Origin: Bdellovibrionales bacterium RIFOXYC1_FULL_37_79
Lineage (GTDB): Bacteria; Bdellovibrionota; Bacteriovoracia; Bacteriovoracales; Bacteriovoracaceae
Reading direction: 5' to 3'
NCBI GenBank assembly: GCA_001770015.1
Contig: MEQB01000020.1
Span: forward strand, 1-51,407
Length of the DNA stretch: 51,407 nucleotides
Part shown: in pieces, positions 34,002 through 42,900 of the stretch
Layout of the letters: every line of letters begins with the position of its first letter
How positions within the stretch are numbered: position 1 is the stretch's first letter
Notes under the pieces: generated by a model
The model's database searches: none
Told to the model about the DNA's origin: nothing
Seen by the model: only the letters and a program-made list of their open reading frames with translations
Translations under genes and position numbers: made by a program

Positions 34002-35489
34002 TCAAAAGTAAACCCCTAGTCGGGCAGAGTATTCTTGTTTGTTGATCTCAAGCTTATTATTGATATTATCTCGGCGAAAGGTTTCTTTTCTATATTCACC
34101 ATCTGCCCAAAAACGGGTTCTCCACAATTTGTTGGAAAAAAAGTAACGAACATTCCATCCATAGCGATATCCATCGGGGCCGTCTTTTTCCCTGGGATCA
34201 CCATTTTTGGAACCAGCAATTGATTTTGCAAAATGAAGGCTAAGATACGTTTTGTTTCCCAAAATAGCGGGCTCAAAACTTATCCATTTAAGGGAATGGT
34301 AATTGGCAACGATGCCTTTCCCATATTCATTAAGGTTGGCATAGTGCAAGTCACTTTGTTCATAATATAAGGATGGTAAAAACCAGGAATTTAATTTATA
34401 ACCGACACCTGATCTGAATAAAAAATGGCCTTTCATGTCGATGGGCCTGGTCTTTAAGGCTTTATCTATTTCAATTCCATTTCTAAAAAGCAATTTAGAA
34501 ATATGTAATGGATTATAGTAGATCCATTCTGTAGTAAAACCGATAAGTGAATAAAATTCATTTTCAATGCGAACGAGATCGGTAATTACTAATCTTCTTT
34601 GCACATATTTCCAGGCAAAATGAAACTGGTGTGAACCAAGTCTTTGGGATAATTCATCATCAGTTTTCAAAGCAATGTTTGCCCCTAGAATAAATGGATT
34701 GGTGACATTTGTTTGGTTAAGCGGGCTGGTCTTATGGGATTTATTATTATTTTGAGAATTATTCAACGATGTGGATTGCAAATTCCACGGCACATCAGAA
34801 TCTGAGTCTTCCAAAAGTTTCCATAAACTGGATTTTATTTCTGATGAAGAAAGAGTAGAAGATAGCGTTTTTAAAGTATGTACTTTTTTAGGATCTGAGG
34901 TTAGATTTTTGGTTTCTTGTAATGTGGGAGGTTGGGTTAAATCAGGTTGCCCAGAAAATTTTTCTTGGACTGGTATAGGCCGTTTATCCAATTTTTGCTT
35001 ATGAATGGAGTCGATTTTGTTTTGTGAAGCTTTTTGAAAAGTTTCTTTTTCTTCTGGTCTCAATTTTTTTTCTAAAATAAATTCATAAAGCCCCAAACGA
35101 AATTCATATAATAATTCGCTTAATGATATTTTTTCATGCTTATCTTGCTTTATAATTTGGACTGCATCTGCATCAATTAGAAAAAATTCAATGCGATAAG
35201 AGTCCGGTCCATCAGTTCTAAGTTTGTACTTGAGAATGAATTGAGGTTTTTTGCTTCGAGCTAAATACTCAGGTATTTTACTAAAAACTAAATCATAAAG
35301 CTGGGTTGCTAAAACTACATCTACAACATGTTTTCTTAAAATATAATACTGATTAAAAAGACTTAAAGGTAGATCGGATGAAAAAAGAAAAAGTTTGGGA
35401 TTGTCGCCAGCGTTTGGTTTCAAGGCATAAGCAGCAGGAGTAAAACTGCAGCATATAATAATTATAAACAAGAATCTAAGCGGTATCAT
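34002..35489 (-). CDS. Two-part outer-membrane protein: TolB-N-like domain plus C-terminal barrel
   Basis: About 495 aa from ATG 35489, chosen because it puts a clean signal peptide (MIPLRFLFIIIICCSFTPAAYA) at the N-terminus; the frame is open back to 35558. Residues ~25-150 (LKYKLRTDGPDSYRIEFFLIDADAVQIIKQDKHEK and a final helix) recall the TolB N-terminal/CsgG-like fold. Residues ~150-280 are Ser/Gln/Lys-rich and disordered. The last ~220 residues read as a beta-barrel and end in YSARLGVYF. It lies in antisense orientation between the two halves of the motor locus. The TolB-N call is tentative. Confidence 0.65.
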   Translation of the reverse strand: MIPLRFLFIIIICCSFTPAAYALKPNAGDNPKLFLFSSDLPLSLFNQYYILRKHVVDVVLATQLYDLVFSKIPEYLARSKKPQFILKYKLRTDGPDSYRIEFFLIDADAVQIIKQDKHEKISLSELLYEFRLGLYEFILEKKLRPEEKETFQKASQNKIDSIHKQKLDKRPIPVQEKFSGQPDLTQPPTLQETKNLTSDPKKVHTLKTLSSTLSSSEIKSSLWKLLEDSDSDVPWNLQSTSLNNSQNNNKSHKTSPLNQTNVTNPFILGANIALKTDDELSQRLGSHQFHFAWKYVQRRLVITDLVRIENEFYSLIGFTTEWIYYNPLHISKLLFRNGIEIDKALKTRPIDMKGHFLFRSGVGYKLNSWFLPSLYYEQSDLHYANLNEYGKGIVANYHSLKWISFEPAILGNKTYLSLHFAKSIAGSKNGDPREKDGPDGYRYGWNVRYFFSNKLWRTRFWADGEYRKETFRRDNINNKLEINKQEYSARLGVYF

Positions 35490-35610
35490 TTGCCTAGTCT
35501 TATTGAAGGTACCTGATCTCATATAATTAATTATGAGATTAAATAGAAATATATTCAACTAAAGATGTTTGGGTAAGTTTTCCCATGTTGATTTTAAGAT
35601 GGAGAATATA

Positions 35611-36399
35611 ATGAATGTTGGTTCAATCTTGGCACTTTTTTCAGGTTTTTTTGTAAGTGTTGTGGGAGTTTTATTAACAACAAGTGACATAATGATGTTT
35701 GTTAATGGACCGAGTGTTTTTATTGTTATTGGGGGGACATTGGCGGCTACATCAATTTCCGTAAGAATACCCAAAATGTGGATATTAATTAAGATTTTCT
35801 TTTACAAAATGATAAAGGGTCAAACGGTAATTTTTCCAGAAATAATTAGAGAAATTATTAAATTAAGTTATGCGTTTTCCAGTGGAAAAGATATTAATCA
35901 GGAAGCTAAAAATATAAAGGATCCTTTTTTAAAGGAATGTATTCAGCTTTATCTGGATGATTTGGTAGACAATGAACATTATCTGAAAATTATTGATGGA
36001 CGTGTTAAGAATATGCACAAATCTCTTATGATTGACGTAAATCGTTTTAAAAATATAGGTAAATATCCTCCGGCGTTTGGAATGCTTGGAACGACCATGG
36101 GGATGATAGTACTGCTTGCAAACCTTGGAGGAAAAGATGCCATGAAAATAATGGGTCCGGCTATGGCTGTTTGTTTAATTACCACTTTTTATGGTTGTTT
36201 GCTTTCTAATATTTTAGTAATTCCTATAAGTGAAAATATTGATGATAGTGCCCAAGAAATATTTTTGAAGAATAAAATTGTTGTAGAGGGTATAAAATTG
36301 ATTTTAGCCAAAGCGCCACCTGCAATTTTAGCCGAGGAATTAAATTCACACTTAGACCAGGATGATCGTTTGGATTGGAAAGAGGTTTTGAGTGTCTAG
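35611..36399 (+). CDS. MotA-family stator protein
   Basis: 262 aa from ATG 35611 (GGAG seven bases upstream; an upstream in-frame start has no site). Four hydrophobic segments: two near the N-terminus (ILALFSGFFVSVVGVLL; GPSVFIVIGGTLAATSISV) and two late (YPPAFGMLGTTMGMIVLLANLG; MGPAMAVCLITTFYGCLLSNILVIPI), with a ~100-aa cytoplasmic loop. The Pro of 'PPAFGMLGT' and the GPAMAVCLITTFYG segment are hallmark MotA features lining the ion path. MotA drives rotation or force generation in flagella. No flagellar gene is present here. It overlaps the MotB gene by 8 bp. Confidence 0.92.
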   Translation: MNVGSILALFSGFFVSVVGVLLTTSDIMMFVNGPSVFIVIGGTLAATSISVRIPKMWILIKIFFYKMIKGQTVIFPEIIREIIKLSYAFSSGKDINQEAKNIKDPFLKECIQLYLDDLVDNEHYLKIIDGRVKNMHKSLMIDVNRFKNIGKYPPAFGMLGTTMGMIVLLANLGGKDAMKIMGPAMAVCLITTFYGCLLSNILVIPISENIDDSAQEIFLKNKIVVEGIKLILAKAPPAILAEELNSHLDQDDRLDWKEVLSV

Positions 36400-37291
36400 T
36401 GTTGAAGACAAACAAAAAAAAGTTGAAGAGCTTTTAAAAGAGCTTCAGATTGCCGATAAGGAAATTGAAGAACTTGAAACTTCGGCAAATTCTTCAACAG
36501 ACAGAAATGGTACCTGGCTTACTTCATATGCTGATTTAATGACTCTGGTAGCATGTTTTTTCATTATGCTGGTTGCGTTTGCTAATTTTGAAGATCCGTC
36601 TTTTCAAGGAAAGGCAAAAGATTTTGGGCGTTTTTTTAGAGGAGCATTGGCCATAAATTCCGGAGAAAAAGAAGATAAAATGGTGACTGGATCGAAAGAA
36701 GAGGTTAAGCGTGTAAAACCCAACGAATCCGAGACGAAACCAAAACAAAAAAAAGATTATTCCGCTCATATTGAGCAATTATCAAAAGTGGCCGGTGTTT
36801 CAGAGATTGCAAAACCCAGGGATATAGAGGTTATTTTTAAAGGATCGGCCATGTTTGAACCAGGTAGCGTGGACACAACGCCTGAAGTTGAGGATTCTCT
36901 GGATGTGATGATAGATTTGATTCTGGAGCGACAGGCAGATTTTATTATACTTTTTGAGGGACATACTGATGATACAGATATCAGCAACAAGGTTTATCCC
37001 TCCAATTGGGAATTGAGTGCAGCCAGGGCTGCTCGTGTTCTTAAAAAATTCGAAAAAGCCGGTATTCCAAGAGAGCGGTTGGTTGCAGTTGGTTACGGAG
37101 ATTCAAGACCGGTTTATGATAATCGTGACCAAAAAGGTCAGTCAATTCCTGCAAATCAAAAACTTAATCGTCGGGTGGTGATAAAAGTTCTTCATGATAA
37201 AGATGCACCTAAGGAAAATTTCGGTCTGGGGGTTTTTTTTAAGGGGAAAAAGTTGCCTGAAAAAAAACAAAAAAAACAAGAACCTAAGTAG
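36392..37291 (+). CDS. MotB-family stator protein with OmpA-like peptidoglycan-binding domain
   Basis: 299 aa, start GTG 36392 with AGAGG upstream. A charged, coiled-coil-prone cytoplasmic tail (1-40), then TWLTSYADLMTLVACFFIML with the ion-binding Asp48 at the start of the single TM. A ~120-aa Lys/Glu-rich linker includes the plug region. The OmpA-like domain (~175-285) has FEGHTDDTDISNKVYPSNWELSAARA and VGYGDSRP, the peptidoglycan-binding pattern. With MotA it forms an ion-driven stator anchored to the cell wall. The ~120-aa linker is on the long side. Confidence 0.93.
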   Translation: MSSVEDKQKKVEELLKELQIADKEIEELETSANSSTDRNGTWLTSYADLMTLVACFFIMLVAFANFEDPSFQGKAKDFGRFFRGALAINSGEKEDKMVTGSKEEVKRVKPNESETKPKQKKDYSAHIEQLSKVAGVSEIAKPRDIEVIFKGSAMFEPGSVDTTPEVEDSLDVMIDLILERQADFIILFEGHTDDTDISNKVYPSNWELSAARAARVLKKFEKAGIPRERLVAVGYGDSRPVYDNRDQKGQSIPANQKLNRRVVIKVLHDKDAPKENFGLGVFFKGKKLPEKKQKKQEPK

Positions 37292-37348
37292 ATCTGGAAA
37301 TTAAGTCGTTAAATTAACAGTATGGTGAGATGGAAAATGGAAGTGTTT

Positions 37349-37984
37349 ATGAAACCTCGATTGTTGAATATTATATTTATCGTCTTAAGTGTCTTGATTG
37401 GATGTAGTTCCACACGGGAAATTTCCATTAAAAGTACTCCGGATGAAGCAGAGGTTTTTATAAAGGAGTTGGGTTCGGATAAGCTTGAATCCATAGGTAA
37501 AACACCACTTGTACTTGAGGAAAAAATAATTGATAAAGTTGTAAATACCGAGAAAGCTCCAGTGTTGATTGAAGTGAGAAGAGCCGGGTATATGAAACAA
37601 CAATTGATAGTTAATAATCTGGGAAAAACCAATATCCATTATGATATTAATCTCGAAGCCAATAATATCTCCAATATTATCAGTAAAATAGATGATGTAG
37701 GTACAGGTCTGTTTGAAGTTCAAAGGCTTCTTCGGGCCGGCGGATATGAAGAGTCCTTGAAAATGTTAAAGGAATTAAATGAGCAGTATCCATATAGCTC
37801 CATTATTCATGAGTTAACCGGGGCAGCTTATTATTTTAAAAAAGATTATAAAAATTCATTAATCTATTATGACATGGCCTATAAATATAATCCTAATAAT
37901 GCAGATGCATTCCGAATGAAAAAATATTTAGAGGATGAACTTGGCGTTGAAAGACCATTGGCGAAAAAAGGAAGTAAACAATGA
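37349..37984 (+). CDS. PEGA-TPR lipoprotein 2 of the motor locus
   Basis: 211 aa from ATG 37349 (GGAAG just upstream; the frame opens at 37322). Lipobox LIGC (Cys19). A PEGA domain ~25-105 (ISIKSTPDEAEVFIKELG, IGKTPLVLEEK, VRRAGYMKQQLIV) and TPR-like helices ~125-200 (LLRAGGYEESLKMLKELNEQYPYSSIIHELTGAAYYFKKDYKNSLIYYDMAYKYNP). It resembles lipoprotein 1 but lacks the long coiled coil. It overlaps the next gene by 4 bp (ATGA). It probably connects the FliF/FliG-like protein to periplasmic or outer-membrane partners. Confidence 0.85.
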   Translation: MKPRLLNIIFIVLSVLIGCSSTREISIKSTPDEAEVFIKELGSDKLESIGKTPLVLEEKIIDKVVNTEKAPVLIEVRRAGYMKQQLIVNNLGKTNIHYDINLEANNISNIISKIDDVGTGLFEVQRLLRAGGYEESLKMLKELNEQYPYSSIIHELTGAAYYFKKDYKNSLIYYDMAYKYNPNNADAFRMKKYLEDELGVERPLAKKGSKQ

Positions 37985-39933
37985 TAAGTCGAAACTGCAC
38001 CATTATTAAAACGGGTTGGATAATATTATTATTTGGTTTATGGAGTATTAAGGTCATAGGGGCAGATTTGAATAAAGCATCTGTTCAATGGCAACGAATT
38101 GATCTGGAAATTTCATTAAAGGAACGAATAACCAATCTGGCAAGACAAGTTGTGGAACCGGAAAAGTTTTTTGTTGAAATTCATATTGAAACCAGAAGTC
38201 CCTCTATAGGATTACCTAACTATGATTTTTCAAAAAAGGGAAACAAGCTAATTGAATTCAATGACACTAAAAAAAATAGCAACGGCGAATATATTTTATT
38301 TGATAAATTGGGATTAAACGCACCCAAATATAAAAATGGGAGCGAAGAATCGCTGGAGGAATTAAAATTAAAAATTTTTCAATATGAGAAAAAAGTCGAG
38401 CGGGATTTTTTTGACAAAATGGATATTTTTTCTAATTTGGATTCGATAAAAATTAAAATAGGATTAGATCAAACAGTCAAAAAAGATCAAGTGGATAAAT
38501 TAAAGAAACTTTTAGATCAAATGATTCCAAGCTTTGGTGATGTTAAACCAAGTATTGAAGTTATTTCCTTAGATTTTAAAATTGCACAAAATCCAGCTTC
38601 TTTTGCGCAAAAGGCATCATTTATATCAGGACCGCTTGGAATTGTGCTTGCTTCTTTGTTGTTTTGCCTGACTACTTTTTTAATATTTAACAAGTATAAG
38701 GCACTCCGGGCTGAATCTTTAAAAAAAGATGCAGACATGGAAGCAGAAGCCAAAGAGATCAGAACGGAATCAAAATTACCAAGTACGGATTCCATGGTGG
38801 ATCCCAAACTTAGACCGGGTTCTTCAGGGCTTATTGAGGCCATCACGGAAGCTCATGAAGGAGTGGAAAGATTTTGTTTATATCTGGAGAAATCATATGA
38901 CCAGGCAACAAACCTAGTAAAAAAATGGATTAATTTAAATTCAAAATTAGCAAATGCTGCGCTTGTTATATTATCAGAAAGATTATCGGTAGAAGAGTTG
39001 TACAAAGTATTCATGAAACTCAATGCGGATGAAAGAGATGAATATACCAAACGAACTACAAGTGCGGATCTTGTTCTTAATGCAAAAAATAGTGCAGATA
39101 AATATATTGGACAACAAGTTTTAGAAGATATTATTACGGTTTCAGTGACTGAAGATAAGGAATTACAAAAACTTTTAGTTGAATTAACGCCACAAAAAGC
39201 GGCTGAGTTGGTCAGTCAAAATATTGAAGAAGGTGCTGTCTTGATTAATTTAATGAGTGGTGATTTTTTGGGACAAATGTTTCAGTTTGTGGATGTTGAA
39301 AAAACTAAGATGCTGACTATGCGGGCGCTTTTCTTGAAAGAAGAGGATTTTAAATTAAGTATTGAAGCACTCAAAATTACCTTGGAGCAATTTTCAGATA
39401 GAACGTATAAAAATCCTTTTGAAAGAAAGGTGGTTGAAGTGATGAAAGAACTTGATCATCAAAAACAAGAAAATTTTATGGACGTTCTGGTAGATGCCAA
39501 ACAGTTTTATTTGATCGAAGATATAATAAAAACGACGTTTCCAACAAGATTAATCGACAAACTTCCCGGATCTATTTTAAAAGAAATATTCAAGGATATG
39601 CAAATTGATCTTAAAGTTGAGTTTTTAGCATCACTTGATGAAACTAAAAGAAAAAATTATATAAGAAAAACTACCCAGTCAGGTACAAAGGGACGGGAGG
39701 TTATTGAATTTGAGCTTAAAAGAGTCCTGGAAAATGAAGAGGCTATGGAATATGTAAGAGAAAAGAAAGAGGAAATCCATACTCTTTTTATCAAGTTAGT
39801 TCAAAACAAAATAAAAAAAGATGAATCTGCCCGTAAAATTGCTATTGAAATTGCTCAAAAATGGTTTGAAGAAATTTCTTCCGGCAAAATTGACCTGGGA
39901 GACGAAGATTCAGGCATGGATATGGCCGCCTAA
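37981..39933 (+). CDS. FliF/FliG-like membrane protein 2
   Basis: 650 aa. Signal peptide 1-28. The periplasmic region 29-212 has ERITNLARQVVEPEKFFVEIHIE and, at ~155-200, SIKIKIGLDQTVKKDQVDKLKKLLDQMIPS…SIEVISLDF, which closely follows the pattern of the C-terminal periplasmic domain of FliF. TM ~214-236. The cytoplasmic part holds FliG-like helical repeats (NAALVILSERLSVEELYKVFMKLNADERDEY; LVELTPQKAAELVSQNIEEGAVLINLM) and a C-terminal FliG-C-like part (~530-650: LPGSILKEIFKDMQIDLKVEFLASLDETKRKNYI, ending in a long charged helix). It would be the rotor-side target of MotAB. No flagellum-specific gene is nearby, so I regard it as a non-flagellar rotor/force receiver. Confidence 0.75.
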   Translation: MISRNCTIIKTGWIILLFGLWSIKVIGADLNKASVQWQRIDLEISLKERITNLARQVVEPEKFFVEIHIETRSPSIGLPNYDFSKKGNKLIEFNDTKKNSNGEYILFDKLGLNAPKYKNGSEESLEELKLKIFQYEKKVERDFFDKMDIFSNLDSIKIKIGLDQTVKKDQVDKLKKLLDQMIPSFGDVKPSIEVISLDFKIAQNPASFAQKASFISGPLGIVLASLLFCLTTFLIFNKYKALRAESLKKDADMEAEAKEIRTESKLPSTDSMVDPKLRPGSSGLIEAITEAHEGVERFCLYLEKSYDQATNLVKKWINLNSKLANAALVILSERLSVEELYKVFMKLNADERDEYTKRTTSADLVLNAKNSADKYIGQQVLEDIITVSVTEDKELQKLLVELTPQKAAELVSQNIEEGAVLINLMSGDFLGQMFQFVDVEKTKMLTMRALFLKEEDFKLSIEALKITLEQFSDRTYKNPFERKVVEVMKELDHQKQENFMDVLVDAKQFYLIEDIIKTTFPTRLIDKLPGSILKEIFKDMQIDLKVEFLASLDETKRKNYIRKTTQSGTKGREVIEFELKRVLENEEAMEYVREKKEEIHTLFIKLVQNKIKKDESARKIAIEIAQKWFEEISSGKIDLGDEDSGMDMAA

Positions 39934-39996
39934 GAGTATTTTTCCTATCTTCATTTTAACAAGATAATCAAGGCATAATATTAATAAGATAAATTC

Positions 39997-42900
39997 TTGT
40001 CGAATGAGGTCGTGGTGGAAAGTAATAAAATTGAAAGTAAACTTAAAAAAGTTAATGAATTGGTTGAACAAAAAAACTATTTTGAAGAAAAGAAGAAAAG
40101 ACAAATAATCGCAACCACCACACATGAAATTGATGGAATTCAAATTGATCAGAAAGTTTTTCAAAAAAAATATAAATATGAAAAGTTGAAAAATGTTTTT
40201 TCTGCTTCCCTGGCAAAAATAAAAATTGGCCAAGGAAAACGAAAAATTGATGAAAATATTCGTAAAATTGAAACGTTGAATAAAAAAATTGAAATGCTTG
40301 GGAAGGAGACGGAGGATAAAAACAAGTTATTGCTGGAAAAATATCAGGTTTTGGATCAACAAAATGAAAGTATAGAAAGAATTACTCAAGAAATTGATTT
40401 GGTAAAAATTAATATCGAAAATATTAATTACGAAATAGATGCCAAAGATCGAAGTGTGAAAAGTAATAAAAAAGTGGAACAAGAACTTGAAAAAAAAATC
40501 ACAGAACTGAAGGTCAGGCTTGAGCAAGGTCTAATTGAAGCCGGGGCAATGAAGAAAAGCCTGGATTGGCAGGCTGACTTTTTACGGGAAAAACAAAACG
40601 AAAAAGAAAATATCGAAAAAGAGATTGATGGTTTGAATATTCAAGCGGCGGGAGGAGTAAGTAAAAAAGAAGCACTAAAGTATGAAACCGGAAGGCTTGA
40701 AAAACAAATTTGCGATTTAATTGGTGTGTTAAATATAAAGCGAAAAGAAGTTGAAGATATTAATAAAAAATGTGAACAAGTATCGGGTTTTTTGAAATCG
40801 GTGGAGAATACTTATGAGGAAACCAAACAAGAGTTGGCGGGTCTAAATAGCAAAGAGGAATATCTAAAACAAGATATAAAAAATATTAATGAGAAGGTTA
40901 ATTATATTAAAAATCAGATTCAGGATTTTGAAGATAAAAGAAAAGAAGTTCAATATAAAATTATAGATAAAGAAAAAGAAGCCGGCCAGGTAAAGGTCGA
41001 GATGGCCAGCCTTGATTCAAAATTAACTGAACTCCGATTTGTTTTAGATAGTAAACAGAAAAAATATAATATTGTCAGTTTTCACACGGAAGAGTTAAAA
41101 GAGAAACTTAAAAAATTGAAAGAAAAAATTGATTTATGTGAAATTGATTCAAAACAACTTGATGCAGAAAAAGGACTTTTAGAATCAAAAAATCGTGAGT
41201 ATGTTGCAGCACTTACCCAGCTTCAAAGTGATTTGACACAAGTCGAAGGAAATCTGGAGGAAAAGAAAGCAGAGGTTGAAGATTATAATGCAGAAATCGG
41301 AATTTTAGAAACTAAAATAGAAGGCCATAGTGAAAAATTGAATGCAGTAAGTTTTAAATATGAATCGGCAAAAGCGGAATATGAAAACGTACAGATTATT
41401 AAAAACAACATTATTAAAAAAAGCTTGGAAATAGAAAATGATTATGAAAGTATCTGCCAAAGTGTTCGGGAGGTTGAATCTAAAAAGCATCAGATATTGC
41501 TTGATTTGGAAAAAGAGAAAGCCAATCAACTGATATTGAAAAATGAAATTTTGGAAAAAGAGTCAACCCTCGAAAAAATTTCACAAGAAAATGAAGGTTT
41601 GGTTACGCAGCTTGAATCAAGTGCCAGTGCTAAAGAGTCGTTAAATATTAAAGTGAATGGGTTGCAGTCGGAGATAGCTAGATTAAATCAAATTAAAATT
41701 GAATTTGATTATAAGACAGCTGAAATTAGTCGTGAATGTGAAGCTATTAAAAATGAAATAGCAAATCAAACAATAATTTTGTCTCAAATACATAATGATA
41801 TAGAAGAAAAAAATATTTCTTATAAAAAAATTGCTAGCGAAAAATTTCAACTTCAGGAGCAGTATGAATTTATCTTGGCGGAATTGGAAAAGCACCAAAG
41901 AGTGTTACTAACTAAAGGCGATGAAAAGAGAAGTGTTGAAGAAGAGATTTATAAAACAACTCAAAAAAACCAGACGTCTGCGAATGATTTGAAAATCATT
42001 AAAGATGAAATTGTTGAGTACCAAAGGGAAATTAAAATATTAAAGGATACCGAGCTTGGAATTAAGCAAGATTTAGATGAAAGTCAAAAAAGAGTACAAA
42101 TACTTACGGAAAAAAAGAATTGTCTGATTAAAGAAGGACAAGATTTTAAAAATAAAAATGAAGAGCTAAATCAATATGTTCAAACCCTAAATGAAGAAAT
42201 AGTTTTACTTGAAAAATCAATTGGCGCTAAACAAGAGGAAAAAAGCCTAATTGAGAACAATATTAGAAGCCTTCAGCTAACAATCAAGGATAAAGGTAAA
42301 TATCTCTCATCAATTAAGCAAAGTCATAAAAAAATTGATAATGAACTCATGCGTGTTGATGAAATCAAAAGTAATTTTGAAGATGACTATACGCAAATAA
42401 AAGAGAGAATTCAGCAGGAGGAATCCGAAAGACATGCAAAAAATATAAAACTGGAAGGCTTGAAAAAAGATCTGTCGAAAATCCAGTCTGATGTGGAAAA
42501 TGCAAAGCTAGTGGAACATAAAATCAAAATAGAAATCGATTCTCTGAAAACGTTGGTGGTTGACTGTCAAAAAGAAATTGATAGAAACAATGAGGAAATG
42601 GACACTATTCAAAAAAGTATATTTATACAAAAAGATAGGACCCAGGGGCTTGAGGAAGAAGTGGGAACAAAAAACAGCGAGTTAAGAATCAGCACTGGCC
42701 TTTTAAAATCAAAAAAATATGATTTGAATTTATTAAACCAAAGAGAAGAGAGTTTTATTGCGGAGATAAATTCTTTGGAAAATAAAATTAGTCAAGTCTT
42801 GATAGAGATAGAAAAAAACCATAACTTGGTCATCACCAAGCAGCGAGAAATTAACATAAAAAATACTAAGATTGAAATGTTAACTGAAAAAATGACGGTG

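Noticed and set aside
35611-37291. MotA/MotB as ZorA/ZorB of a Zorya anti-phage system
   Set aside because: MotA lacks the long cytoplasmic ZorA tail, and no ZorC/ZorD/ZorE-like helicase or nuclease is encoded nearby; the partners are FliF/FliG-like and outer-membrane proteins.
35611-39933. Ordinary flagellar gene cluster
   Set aside because: No export apparatus, rod, hook or filament genes are present, and the FliF- and FliG-like parts are fused in one protein next to lipoproteins and barrels.
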